64,000 bases of DNA, from the IMG/VR virus record IMGVR_UViG_3300008012_000023, positions 28,982 through 92,981 of that record. One strand, written 5' to 3'. Shown here one piece after another: positions 1 to 9,500 of this stretch (within the stretch, counting starts at the first letter, position 1; each line of letters starts with the position of its first letter). Both the position numbers and the translations under genes were made by a program. Below the pieces are notes generated by a model that was not told the DNA's origin, did no database searches, and worked only from the letters and a program-made list of their open reading frames with translations. The stretch is from a virus.

Positions 1-1325
1 ATCAAAAATGCCGGTGCTTCGGACACCACGCCAAACACAGCGTCGTCTAATGCTTTGACGCATTTAGTAATTTCTTTATCACCGCCCAATATGACAACAT
101 CTCCCGCTTCAAGTGGCGTGTCAGTTTCGTATCTTTCTGCTAGGTCGGCATATTGTGCCGCTGTCGATGTTGCGTGAACTATGTTTGCTCTAATGTCCAC
201 CAATGTAGCGGCGGATAATTCGTCATCACCACCACCTGATTTAAATGCTGTCCAGGCACCACCGGCGTTGCCGTAGATTGTGGTTCCGTCGTCTGCGAAT
301 GTTTCATCCCATACCCAGTATAGATCCTGTTCAGTGGCAGATGACGTCCTACCTCTGTTTACTTTCATACCCGTGTAATTTGGCATTCCAGCCGCTGTTG
401 AAATATTTCTGTTCAGTTCAATTATGTTATCTTCTATGGAAAGGTTTGAAGTGTTGACAGTTGTTGTTGTTCCCTGTACTTCTAGATTGCCTTTCACTTT
501 GACTGTGCCGGTACCTGTGGGGTCTATTATTATGTCTCCACCACTGTTGATGTTTTGTAATGTGACGTCACTACCGCTTACGGTAATAGTGAAATCTGAA
601 CCAGCACCCACAGTCAATCCGGAGTCGTTCAATACTCCCAAACTACCTGTAGTGGTATCATTGGCATTTGACACCAAGAAACTGGCACTGCTGTTTCCAC
701 CAAGTGCATCTGAATCGGTTGATGTGCCTGTCAACTTGTTGGACGCCACCGCCGTTGATAAATTGATACCTTGACTTATCGTGGCAAATCCTGAAATTGC
801 TGTACCTGGAGTGAATGCCTCTCCACTTACGATTGCCACCACCGTGTCGTTGGTTACAAATTTAAGTATGGATTTATTGACTCCAACATTGTCTGCGATT
901 GTTTCGCTGACCACTTGTGTCACTCCCGAACCTGCCACTGTGGTTGGTCCTATCAGTGTCCATGCAGTTCCGTTGTAGACGTACAACTGGTTGTTGGTTG
1001 TGTCGAACCATGTGTCACCTGTGTTGGCATTTGTCGGGGACGTTGATGAATTAGTGCTGGAACCTACCGGTTTCCATTTTGATCCATTCCATACGTTGAT
1101 TTGATTGGATAATGAATCATACCACAACTGGCCTTTTTGTTTGTTTTGTGGTGACGAAGTGTTTGCGAAGTTTTCTAGTAATTTTACTAGGTTTTCATTA
1201 AGCCTTTCTCCAAAGCCGGCGTATCCTTTACCAAAAAGTGTAAGGTCTGTAGTGGTCGTGTCGATCGTGCCATCGGCCAAAGTGACCAGTGTTGTTCCAA
1301 AAGTGTTGTTAATGGTATACGCCAT
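1..1325 (-). CDS. Tail fibre-like structural protein, partial (runs off left edge)
   Basis: The reading frame starts at ATG 1325 on the minus strand and is open to the window edge, so the C-terminus is missing. The N-terminal ~70 residues (MAYTINNT..., then FGKGYAGFGE, LVKLLENFANTSSP, QLWYDS) are shared with the next two large genes at 2940 and 4390. Further in is a module with VNTSNLSIEDNIIELNRN that recurs in the right-hand fibre cluster. The last visible part contains AQYADLAERYETD and VVILGG, matching the C-terminal domain of the proteins at 4390-5874 and 59980-60999. That domain resembles the peptidase_G2-type chaperone region of phage fibres (inferred). It starts 4 nt after the stop of the 59-aa gene and is probably co-transcribed from the late block. 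Role: virion fibre or baseplate appendage. Confidence 0.85.
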   Translation of the reverse strand, partial: MAYTINNTFGTTLVTLADGTIDTTTTDLTLFGKGYAGFGERLNENLVKLLENFANTSSPQNKQKGQLWYDSLSNQINVWNGSKWKPVGSSTNSSTSPTNANTGDTWFDTTNNQLYVYNGTAWTLIGPTTVAGSGVTQVVSETIADNVGVNKSILKFVTNDTVVAIVSGEAFTPGTAISGFATISQGINLSTAVASNKLTGTSTDSDALGGNSSASFLVSNANDTTTGSLGVLNDSGLTVGAGSDFTITVSGSDVTLQNINSGGDIIIDPTGTGTVKVKGNLEVQGTTTTVNTSNLSIEDNIIELNRNISTAAGMPNYTGMKVNRGRTSSATEQDLYWVWDETFADDGTTIYGNAGGAWTAFKSGGGDDELSAATLVDIRANIVHATSTAAQYADLAERYETDTPLEAGDVVILGGDKEITKCVKALDDAVFGVVSEAPAFL

Positions 1326-1329
1326 AATA

Positions 1330-1509
1330 TTAGTTTGGTGCGTTATCTCTAACGTGCACCAAGAAACTTACATCTCCAAGTAATTTTATCAAAATTTCTG
1401 CTCTCTCAGGAGTCAACATTTCATCCAATTCGGCAATCTCTTCCGAAGATAAAACAGATTGATAATTGGCATTTATGTAATCTGCCACGTTTTGTTTAGT
1501 TGTTGCCAT
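1330..1509 (-). CDS. Small conserved-looking hypothetical protein, 59 aa
   Basis: I read this short frame directly. ATG lies at 1509 and TAA at 1330-1332, giving a 59-aa product that begins MATTKQNVADYINANY and ends RDNAPN. A strong Shine-Dalgarno (AAGGAGC) sits 6-7 nt before the ATG. It fits exactly between the glycine-rich protein gene (stop at 1530) and the fibre gene (start 1325), with 4-20 nt spacing, as expected for a real operon member. Composition is mildly acidic and probably helical, with no membrane segment or recognisable motif. Function is unknown. Its position among fibre genes suggests a small virion or fibre-assembly protein, which is inference only. Confidence 0.75.
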   Translation of the reverse strand: MATTKQNVADYINANYQSVLSSEEIAELDEMLTPERAEILIKLLGDVSFLVHVRDNAPN

Positions 1510-1526
1510 TCTTGCTCCTTTTTTAC

Positions 1527-1534
1527 TATTTAAT
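1527..1534 (-). promoter_or_regulatory. Weak late-promoter-like motif (ATTAAATA, minus strand)
   Basis: The minus strand reads ATTAAATA, two mismatches from the T4 late consensus TATAAATA, 17 nt before the ATG of the 59-aa gene. It overlaps the 3' end of the glycine-rich gene. With two mismatches it could be chance in AT-rich sequence. Confidence 0.3.
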
Positions 1535-2936
1535 TGATGTCGGGATCATAAATCTCCAACCATTTTCCAAATCTTTGTTCTACAAACGGTCTTACTATCA
1601 CACCCACAGTCCAACAGAAACTTTCACCAATCAATCTTGTGAAAATTCCCAAAATATCTCTCTTTTTCTTGACTCCCATGGCATATGCCAACTCGTTTGC
1701 TCTTGCTTGGGCCAATGCCCTTATAACTCTTATGACTAATTTACCAAATTTGCTGTTGTTTTTATCGGCTTTGGTCATGTAATTGACCAACGGCACTGCC
1801 CAGAACCAATATCCTATTTTGGTATTTCTTGAAATGTATTTCACACTGTACTCTGTGTCAACCCGCAGATCTTCTGCTGAGAACATTCCTTTGTTCTGTA
1901 ACCAAGTACAGATCACACGTCCGCCACCACCACCGCCGCCACCTGATCCTGGTGTGCCCGAACTAGATCCGCCCGAAGAATCTCCAAACCCGGCCGCTGT
2001 TGATGTGAACGTTACTCCTGAATTGAACAATGCTTTCCATACTCCGCCGACCTTATAGTAGGCCGCTGTAATATTTTTCCATGCTCCGCTAACTTTGTAT
2101 TTGATTGTGTTAATATTTTTCCAATCTCCTGAAACTTTATATTTTGCCTGTACACTGATGTTCAAAACAATTACCGCTTTTCCGTTACCGCCTGTGCTTC
2201 CAGCACTGCCACCCACCGCAATTCCTGATGAATAGAAACCAGATCCTGTTCCTGATGGTGTTGTTCCTGAACCTGCGGCTCCTGTTCCGCCTAATGGTAC
2301 AAGGTTAGAACCCGAATATCCTCCAGTACCTCCATTATCTCCTGAACCACCGTTACCGCCACGGCCTCCGTCATCACCGCCACCACCGGCACCACCACCT
2401 CCACCGTCACCGGTATGATTGGCTCCGTTCTCTCCCAGTGTACCTGGAGAATTTGATGTTGCTGAATTGCTATTGATTCCGGCACTACCTGCTGAGTCAC
2501 GACCGTCACCTGCACCACCGCCACCGCCCGCGGCAATGGCTATTTCGCCACCATTGATAGTGACAACAGTGGCTCCTCCGCCACCGCCTCCAGAACCTGA
2601 TGATCCTCGAGGACCAGATGTTCCACCTGCTCCGCCTGAATAACCTGTTAAACTTTTTCCGTTGCCTCCACCTGGTGCTGATCCTCCACCGGTACCTCCT
2701 GCTCCACCGCCGCCCACAGCGACTTTTAAAATTTTGCCTATATGAGAAGTCATGTCTATGCTGGTTGCTGTGACATATCCTCCAGAAGCACCGACACGAC
2801 CAGGACCCCCTTGGTCACCACCGCCACCGCCTCCGGCGCCACCCCAAAGGTGTACGTCCATAGAAGTAGTTCCTGGCGGAATTGTTAATACTTGAGTAGT
2901 ACCTGTGTACGTGAAAGTTTTTGTAATGGTAGGCAT
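1530..2936 (-). CDS. Glycine-rich adhesin-like structural protein, 468 aa
   Basis: The N-terminus (TITKTFTYTGTTQVLTIPPGTT, then VHLWGGAGGGGGG) is the usual opening of glycine-rich phage and bacterial surface proteins. About residues 30-250 are long poly-Gly runs with Ser/Asn/Thr, which may pack as polyglycine-II helices as in receptor-binding adhesins of T-even phages (family knowledge, not shown here). Three short repeats with YKVSG.WK follow at ~265-300, then another Gly run. The C-terminal ~130 residues form a separate domain with ICTWLQNKGMFS, DTEYSVKYISRNTKIGYWFWAVPLVNYM, of a type seen at the end of many marine phage tail proteins. It lies 3 nt after the gene at 2940-4379 in the late block. 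Likely role: host-contact adhesin or fibre tip. Codons are very GGT/GGC-rich, giving long open antisense frames that are not genes. Confidence 0.8.
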   Translation of the reverse strand: MPTITKTFTYTGTTQVLTIPPGTTSMDVHLWGGAGGGGGGDQGGPGRVGASGGYVTATSIDMTSHIGKILKVAVGGGGAGGTGGGSAPGGGNGKSLTGYSGGAGGTSGPRGSSGSGGGGGGATVVTINGGEIAIAAGGGGGAGDGRDSAGSAGINSNSATSNSPGTLGENGANHTGDGGGGGAGGGGDDGGRGGNGGSGDNGGTGGYSGSNLVPLGGTGAAGSGTTPSGTGSGFYSSGIAVGGSAGSTGGNGKAVIVLNISVQAKYKVSGDWKNINTIKYKVSGAWKNITAAYYKVGGVWKALFNSGVTFTSTAAGFGDSSGGSSSGTPGSGGGGGGGGRVICTWLQNKGMFSAEDLRVDTEYSVKYISRNTKIGYWFWAVPLVNYMTKADKNNSKFGKLVIRVIRALAQARANELAYAMGVKKKRDILGIFTRLIGESFCWTVGVIVRPFVEQRFGKWLEIYDPDIN

Positions 2937-2939
2937 TGG

Positions 2940-4379
2940 TTACGCCTCCCTAACGAACCAAAAGTCCCCATCGCTTCCGTCCCCAGATGTTGGTTCTGAA
3001 GTGGAAACGGTCTTAGCAGATGAGCCCCATTTTGGTTGCTCACTGTTGATTAAGTTTACTACTGCGCCTGTTGTTGGTAAGTCTGTAACAGTAGTATTTG
3101 ATGTTGTAATACTGCCAACAGCCGGTAAGGTGAAATATGTTGCGGTAACTCTTCCATTTGAATCTGTTTTCAAAACTTTTTCTTTGTTAGAATCTCCGTC
3201 TGTTGTGGCATCCGACAAAGTTATGATTTGGGAGTATACTCCGTTTTCTCCTGCTACCCAATCGTTCTCTGATACGTCATAAAACAATCTAGCATCATCT
3301 GTGTCTGTAGTTTCAACAATGATTCCAGCGTCTGCTTCCGAATTTCCTGAATTCAATTTAATGAAAGCATTTTCGATAAGATTGATTGCCGATGATAATT
3401 GTGTGTATTCTCCTGTTACACTCAAATTACCTGTAATTTTTACGTTACCTGTCACTTCTAATGGCACTGTAGGACTTGCTGTGAATATACCAATTCTAGA
3501 ATTTGCCGCATCAATTTTGATAGGTGTCACTGTTGATCCACCATCATTGACCGTGAAACTCAAATCTTTGTCTTGTCTAGTTTGTGCTATCGTGATATCT
3601 CCAGAACTTGCCGTAATTGTTAGTTCTTGTTCGTCACCTATTATTACACCAGCATCTGCGTCAACAGTGATCGCTCCCACTGTGGTCTGGGCAGTGTCTT
3701 TCCTCATGAAATTACCGCCTGCTATCACACTGGCACTGGTGTTTGACGTGCCAGAGATGTTTACGTTAGATGTTGTAGTTGTTGAACCACTGAATGTGGC
3801 ACCTAGTGTTGAATTAAGATTGAAACCAGCACCTATTGTGCTGAAACCTGTGATTGCCACTTGAGGAGTAAAAGATTCTTTAGATAGGATCGCTGTCCTT
3901 GTGTTGGCCACATACATTGATGAAATAACTTTGGCATTACCGCCCGAGTCATTTATGGATTCTATTTTCCAACCTGAGAGTGTTTGGCCTTTTGTGTAGA
4001 CCGGACCCACTAACACCCAGGCAGAGCCTGTGTAAATGTATACCTGATCGTCATCTGTGTCGTGCCATATGTCACCGGCACTAGGTGATGTTGGTTGTGC
4101 TGACTGAGATTTAGCACCTCCGGTTGGTTTGAAACTTGTGCCATCGTATACCTTCAACTGAAGAGTCGAGGTGTCGAACCATAATTCTCCATCCAACGGA
4201 GCAGTAGGTGCCGAACTTGATGCTGAATTTTCTAGTAACTTGACGAGGTTTTCGTTTAGGCCTTCACCAAATCCCGAATATGATTTTCCGAACAACTGTA
4301 AAGAAGTGGTGTTATCCACTGTACCATCAGTGATTGTGGTGATTGCTGTGCCTCTTGTGTTGTTAATTACGTACGCCAT
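2940..4379 (-). CDS. Tail fibre-like structural protein, 479 aa
   Basis: Paralogue of the genes at 1-1325 and 4390-5874. It has the same N-terminal block (MAYVINNTRGTAITTITDGT, LFGKSYSGFGEGLNENLVKLLEN, LDGELWFDTS), then a P-S-A-G-D-I-W-HDT module, and a central trimer-type module (VTGNVKITGNLSVTGEYTQL, INLIENAFIKLNSGNSEADAGIIVE) that also occurs in the right-hand cluster. It ends WGSSAKTVSTSEPTSGDGSDGDFWFVREA and lacks the QYAD-type C-terminal domain of its two paralogues. The start ATG 4379 lies 7 nt after an ACTAAATA sequence that may be a weak late promoter. Likely role: one of several alternative or stacked tail fibre or baseplate-edge proteins. Confidence 0.85.
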   Translation of the reverse strand: MAYVINNTRGTAITTITDGTVDNTTSLQLFGKSYSGFGEGLNENLVKLLENSASSSAPTAPLDGELWFDTSTLQLKVYDGTSFKPTGGAKSQSAQPTSPSAGDIWHDTDDDQVYIYTGSAWVLVGPVYTKGQTLSGWKIESINDSGGNAKVISSMYVANTRTAILSKESFTPQVAITGFSTIGAGFNLNSTLGATFSGSTTTTSNVNISGTSNTSASVIAGGNFMRKDTAQTTVGAITVDADAGVIIGDEQELTITASSGDITIAQTRQDKDLSFTVNDGGSTVTPIKIDAANSRIGIFTASPTVPLEVTGNVKITGNLSVTGEYTQLSSAINLIENAFIKLNSGNSEADAGIIVETTDTDDARLFYDVSENDWVAGENGVYSQIITLSDATTDGDSNKEKVLKTDSNGRVTATYFTLPAVGSITTSNTTVTDLPTTGAVVNLINSEQPKWGSSAKTVSTSEPTSGDGSDGDFWFVREA

Positions 4380-4389
4380 ATACCTATAT

Positions 4390-5874
4390 TTAGTGTTTTC
4401 CTACAGATACGAAGATCACGCCCTGACCCGCAGATTTGTGGTTTTCCATAGCCTTGCCAATAATAGATCCAAGTTTTGGTTCTATTGCCTTTTTGGCGTG
4501 GCCCGCATTGTTGCCACTGGTTGTTAATAAATCTCCTTTTTCGATCATACCTTCCACTTTACAAGGCACTTTTCCCACAAGTGCGACAGCAACACCTTCT
4601 GACTTATCATTCATTAGGTAGGCTGGATTTGTGGAAACGATCCCCGCCACTCTTGTATCATTTGCGAAGTTGGATATCATGATTTCTTTTGGTCCTCCGA
4701 ATATCACAACAGTGCCGGGCTGATAAGGATAATCAGATTTATAAATCTCTGCCAAGTCAGCGTACTGTGCCGATGTTGCCTTGGCGTAGACAGTGTTGTA
4801 ACCCAATAAACTTGTTCCTATATCATACGTGGCGTCTGCCGCTGGTTTGATATCTTTTGATGTCAATGTGCTGTTCATCGACAATGTGTTCAAAGTGCTG
4901 GCTCCTGTGGTATCTGTTACTGCACCCGACAATGGTCCTGAAAATGCCGTTGCTCTTACTGTACCCGAGACATCAACTTTTGTGGCAGGACTTGTGGTAC
5001 CAATACCAATTCTTGACGAGGCTCCGTCCAGTGTCATCACAGTGGTCGTCGTGCCACCGTCGTTTACTTTGAATGTAATATCACCGTCACTGATAACGTT
5101 TTGTATCACCACTCCCGAACCGTCCACAGTGACCTTTAGATCATTGTCCGCACCAACTGTTAGACCAGAGTCGTTTACAATACCTAAAGTACCAGTGGTG
5201 GTATCATTTGCATTAGATCTTAGATAGTTTGCCGCGGCGACACCACCTAACTTGTCCGAGTCAGTGGCTGTTCCGGCAAATTTCAAATCTGCTATTGCCG
5301 TAGAAAGTGTAATTCCTTTTGTGATGGAAGCAAATCCAGATATGGCAGATTTTGGTGTGAATGAATCTTCAGAAATTATTGCTATTAAATTTCCATCATT
5401 GTACCATTTTGTTATATTTTGATCTGCGTCTGTGGAATCCTTGATAGTTTCGTATATAAATCCGTTGTTTGTTCCTGTGGATGCCGGTGGGCCCACTAAT
5501 ATATTATTTGTTCCGTTGTAAAAATATAATTGTCCAGTGTCTGAATCGATCCAAATATCTCCAGCCTGTTGATTGGACGGAGCCGTAGACTGATACCTAG
5601 CACCTCCCAATGGATTGAATGTTGAACCGTTGTATACCTTGATCCTGTTATCTGCCGAGTCATACCATAACTGTCCGATAATTGGTTTGCTAGGTGCTGA
5701 TGTGTTGGCAAAGTTTTCTAAGAGATGCAGAAAGTTTTCGGCAATTACTTCTCCATATCCTGCATAACCTTTACCCACAAGGCTTAGATCGGTTTGTGTG
5801 TTGATCACATTGTCTTGTACCGTGTACTGGTTTGGTGATGCCGATGAGTTTGTTTTGTTTACTGTGTATGCCAT
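4390..5874 (-). CDS. Tail fibre-like structural protein with C-terminal QYAD/G2-like domain, 494 aa
   Basis: Third member of the tandem family. The N-terminus is MAYTVNKTNSSASPNQYTVQ with LVGKGYAGYGEVIAENFLHLLENFANTSAPSKP and QLWYDS. Middle modules contain FTPKSAISGFASITKGI and DTTTGTLGIVNDSGLTVG. The C-terminal ~140 residues begin at ATSAQYADLAEIYKSDYPYQPGTVVIFGG and end VGKH, similar to the C-terminus of the plus-strand protein at 59980-60999. The module pattern suggests a fibre shaft with a C-terminal chaperone or autoprocessing domain (peptidase_G2-like by memory, low certainty on processing). Lies 5 nt after the structural gene at 5880 and 10 nt before the next. Confidence 0.85.
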   Translation of the reverse strand: MAYTVNKTNSSASPNQYTVQDNVINTQTDLSLVGKGYAGYGEVIAENFLHLLENFANTSAPSKPIIGQLWYDSADNRIKVYNGSTFNPLGGARYQSTAPSNQQAGDIWIDSDTGQLYFYNGTNNILVGPPASTGTNNGFIYETIKDSTDADQNITKWYNDGNLIAIISEDSFTPKSAISGFASITKGITLSTAIADLKFAGTATDSDKLGGVAAANYLRSNANDTTTGTLGIVNDSGLTVGADNDLKVTVDGSGVVIQNVISDGDITFKVNDGGTTTTVMTLDGASSRIGIGTTSPATKVDVSGTVRATAFSGPLSGAVTDTTGASTLNTLSMNSTLTSKDIKPAADATYDIGTSLLGYNTVYAKATSAQYADLAEIYKSDYPYQPGTVVIFGGPKEIMISNFANDTRVAGIVSTNPAYLMNDKSEGVAVALVGKVPCKVEGMIEKGDLLTTSGNNAGHAKKAIEPKLGSIIGKAMENHKSAGQGVIFVSVGKH

Positions 5875-5879
5875 CTAGT

Positions 5880-6539
5880 CTATTCCGTAAATGTTGTCAA
5901 ACTTTGTATTCTTATTGTGTAATCTATCTGTATCAATCTGTTCAATGATTTCTGCACCGGATGGAATATCACGTGTGTCAACAATTTGTTTGTTGTGCCA
6001 TTTTCCGTTCCTTCCCAACTCTTCAAACCCAGTTCGTCAAATACATAGTCGCCATTGAAATTTGTCGTGTTATCAAATGCCGCTTGTCCTGTTGGTTCTC
6101 CATAATCCAAAGTACAGGTTACAACAATGTCTGTATATTTGTTGCCGGCTGTGTGCCTCACTTCCATTTTGTTACGTGAGGTATCTTTATTTGTTGCCGA
6201 GTTATCATCAATTACTTTGTAATATGATTGATTATATAAAGTTGCGTTTGTTCCTGTAGAGTTTGGTGTGAGGTATGTTATTATACCTGTGGGATCAACA
6301 GTTGTGCCTCCATTTCCAAAAGCCATTTCGTGAATAAATCCTGTTGATTTATTGGCCAGGCTGTTTGCTAACGCTGTACTCATGTTTTCGTAATGAATAG
6401 CGTTCCTTTTATCTACCAGTACCTCTCCCGACTCAGGATCCCAAATTTTAATGTGTCCCTGCATCATGACTCCGTTTTCTTCTCTCATCGAATCTTTTGA
6501 ATCTTTTTGTTTTTCGTTGTTATCTGACTTTTCTTGCAT
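5880..6539 (-). CDS. Virion structural protein downstream of the giant baseplate gene, 219 aa
   Basis: I place the start at ATG 6539 (MQEKSDNNEKQKD), not the longer frame from 6563. The late-promoter-like AATAAATA at 6547-6554 would otherwise lie inside the coding sequence, and from 6539 the spacing to it is 7 nt, matching other late genes here. After a charged N-terminal ~30 residues comes GHIKIWDPESGEVLVDKRNAIHYENMS, then ALANSLANKSTGFIHEMAFGNGG, and a C-terminal VIFHPVQKSLNRLIQIDYTIRI. This layout is familiar from small structural proteins of marine T4-like phages. Its position (after gp6 and the giant protein) matches the gp8-gp10 region of T4, but I see no motif proving which. Probable baseplate or fibre-connector protein. 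Confidence 0.7.
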   Translation of the reverse strand: MQEKSDNNEKQKDSKDSMREENGVMMQGHIKIWDPESGEVLVDKRNAIHYENMSTALANSLANKSTGFIHEMAFGNGGTTVDPTGIITYLTPNSTGTNATLYNQSYYKVIDDNSATNKDTSRNKMEVRHTAGNKYTDIVVTCTLDYGEPTGQAAFDNTTNFNGDYVFDELGLKSWEGTENGTTNKLLTHVIFHPVQKSLNRLIQIDYTIRIQSLTTFTE

Positions 6540-6546
6540 CTCGTTG

Positions 6547-6554
6547 TATTTATT
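6547..6554 (-). promoter_or_regulatory. Late promoter motif AATAAATA, nearly leaderless start
   Basis: The minus strand carries AATAAATA (one mismatch to TATAAATA), followed by 7 nt and the ATG at 6539. If the start site follows T4 rules (about 6 nt after the last A), the leader is about 2 nt. No Shine-Dalgarno is visible. It lies inside the 3' end of the giant gene. Confidence 0.6.
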
Positions 6555-9500
6555 CAGGTGCATTTGTTGGTTCTCCTGCTATGAATCTGGCTTGGTAGGT
6601 ATTGGCTTTTTGTAGTCCTTTACCATTTGCGGCAGTGGAAACACCAGCATCATACCAAACTGATCCTGTTTTTTGTATTATTTTTATTTGTACTCCCGAA
6701 GCAGGAGGTGTTATCAATGTTACATTTGCTGTGGATCCATCAACTATGTAGTTTACTGTGCTACCGTCCTCGCTTGTGAGCAACAATCGTTGGCCACCAA
6801 TGAATATGTCTAACTCACTAGCGGAAGACGGAGCCGTAGTTGTGGCAAATGAAACTGTACTACCATCACCTGTATATGTTTTAGATGATATCGTATCAGC
6901 ATAAGGCACCGTTTGTTGTCCAGATGCGTCTACCACGTCTGCGCCACTGGCGTGTACCTTAATTCCTGTTCCCAATGTACCACGTCTCAGTTGTCCAAGA
7001 GTGTTACCTGTTTTTGAGAAATATTCTATTCTTTCTTTGTCGACAAAAATTACGCCAGGCATATTTGCGGAAACATTTGGTTGTCCTAGTATTGTTCCGT
7101 CCTCCACCGTGATCGTGGTGCTGTCAACAAGAAGATCTTGTGTCAATTTTGTTGTGTGTGTTTTGCTAATTCTTTTATAGAATGTCCTGTTCAACATATC
7201 TTTGAATATCCTGAATCCTGTGGCACCCGTGTTGCTCTCGATAGCGAAATACATCACATCCAATCTATCAGATGTCGTTATGGTCTTGCCAAAAATTGTT
7301 ATCTTGTTGTTTTCAATAGTGTAATCATTATTGGCAACTAAAAGTTCTTGATTCAGTGCCACGTATGTGTAATCACTGTTGAACGGATCTGCTGAAAGAT
7401 AAAATTCTCCATTTGTTCTGCCTTCGAGCACCTCTCGCCTTTGCCTCATTCCAAAAGCATTATTGAATGTGGTGACCACAAACTTGTCTCCCTGACTCAA
7501 TGAGATAGAGTCCGATGAAATTTGTGAGGTATCTATGACTAGATCGGATCCTGTGACTGTGTAGTGCTTGTCAACTTTTGTTGCTATAACAATAATGTCG
7601 CCAGATGCTGGCGCCAAAACAAAACTCACATTTTGCTGTGCGATATCAACAGTGTAATCTGTGTTGAGTAATTGTTTGCTTCCATTTTTATAAACTTCTA
7701 TCTGGCTATTTGAAGTTATTGTCTTGGCAGGATCCACTGTACTGCCATCACTTAACATAGTAGACACTCCGTAGGTGAATGTTGCTGTACTGCCATCACC
7801 TGAATAATAGGTGTTATCTGGACCTCTCAATAACGAACCGTTCAGTTCTACCAATGTAAGGCCTGCGTATGGACCAATAGCGCCGGCAGGATACGTCAAA
7901 GGATAAGTCAATGTAGAACCGTCATACTCAATTTCTTGTGTTCTAACTTCCGCGTATGCTCTGCTTGTTGAATCTTGATTGAAGCCTGCTACCTGTATAC
8001 TGTCACCTGAAGCAGGTGCTGATGTAAAAGACACAGTAATTTTTTTGTTCGATTCTGATGTTGTGTAGTCAGTACTAACTGTTTGAGGTACTCCATTTTT
8101 TGTAACATACAGAGTAGGTAATGCACTGTCTAATTGATATGTGTCTCGAGATGCTGTTTCAAAATCAGTTGTTGATCCATCACCTGTAAATTCATTTAAC
8201 ACAACATAATTTGATCCTGATACAGCAAAACTTCTAACGTTGATCACAGCACCAGTCACCGGAGTGGTTGTTAATGTTATTGTTTCATTTTCAACATCTA
8301 CAGTAAAATCAGTGTTCAATGTTTGAATTGTATTGTTCACTGTTACAAAAACACCCGCTGATGTTCCGGGTTTTTGTCCAATGCTAAATGTAATAGTGCT
8401 GTCATCACCAAAATAAGTTTTATTGACTATGAACGGCACACCCGAAAGAGGTGTTGTATAAACTTTTATGTCCAGAGTATCAAATATTGAACCAGGAACG
8501 TTCTCTTCTGGAGCAAAACTTGTTTCTGGCGTGACGAAGGCATCGCCTTCTACAATTATGTCCGATGGACTTTGACCTAACACACTGCTGAAAAGACCTC
8601 CAGATAATTGAGTGTCAAGAGTCCTGTCATCTGTTGGTGTCAATACTTTATCATCATCAAATGGAATGAATTCGACTTTAACACCATTGCCTGGTGCAGA
8701 ACTCAATGTAAATGAAGTTGTTGTTCCGTCACCTCTGAAAACTTCGCTGGTCTGTCTTGTTCCATCAAAGTACACTGTGTAAACTTCTGTGGTTGCTGGT
8801 GCGGTGTCAAAACTGAATGTTACTGTTGATCCATCGCCGTAGAATGTTTTGCTTCTGCTGGTTCCATAATTGTCCCATGGGTTTTCATACCAGTTCGATT
8901 TATCCCACCCTTGGTCATTAGTGAAGTCTAGTCCAGTGACCATCACTCCGCCATAATCTATTCCTTTCATCAACTGTGAAAGTTCGTTGCCTGGCATTTC
9001 TGTTGTTGGTGTGTAAAGTCCTAGTGTTCTTTCAGTTGCCGTGATATAACTTTCGTCACCACGTAATTTCTGCACACTTCCTTCGTTATCGTCGAAGTCC
9101 GTGGTTGAGGTGAATCTGTTCGTGGCACGGTAAAGTTCGTTGTTGAATCTAATCAATGTTCCATACTCGTAAACCGTATCGCTTGTCCAGTCAAGGACCG
9201 TGGCAGTTTTGCTGATCCTATCAAATTTGATTGTTGTCTGTATGTCTCTGACCTTGGCATTTCCTAATCTTACAGATGCCTTGGCCTGGTTTGTTGGTGT
9301 GCTTCCGCCACTCTCGCCGCCTGTTATCAACACAGTTGGTGTGCTGGTATATCCCGATCCCGCATTGGTCACCGAAATACTTTTGACACTGCCATCACTG
9401 ACTACTGCTGTTGCTGTGGCTCCTGATCCACCTCCACCGGTTATTGTCACAGTCGGAGTCTGTGTGTAACCAGATCCGGCATTTGTAATAACTACCGATT

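Noticed and set aside
4829-5227. Plus-strand open frame of 132 codons in the left fibre block
   Set aside because: Antisense of the 4390-5874 fibre gene. Similar Val/Pro/Thr-rich shadows occur at 424, 3301 and 13425.
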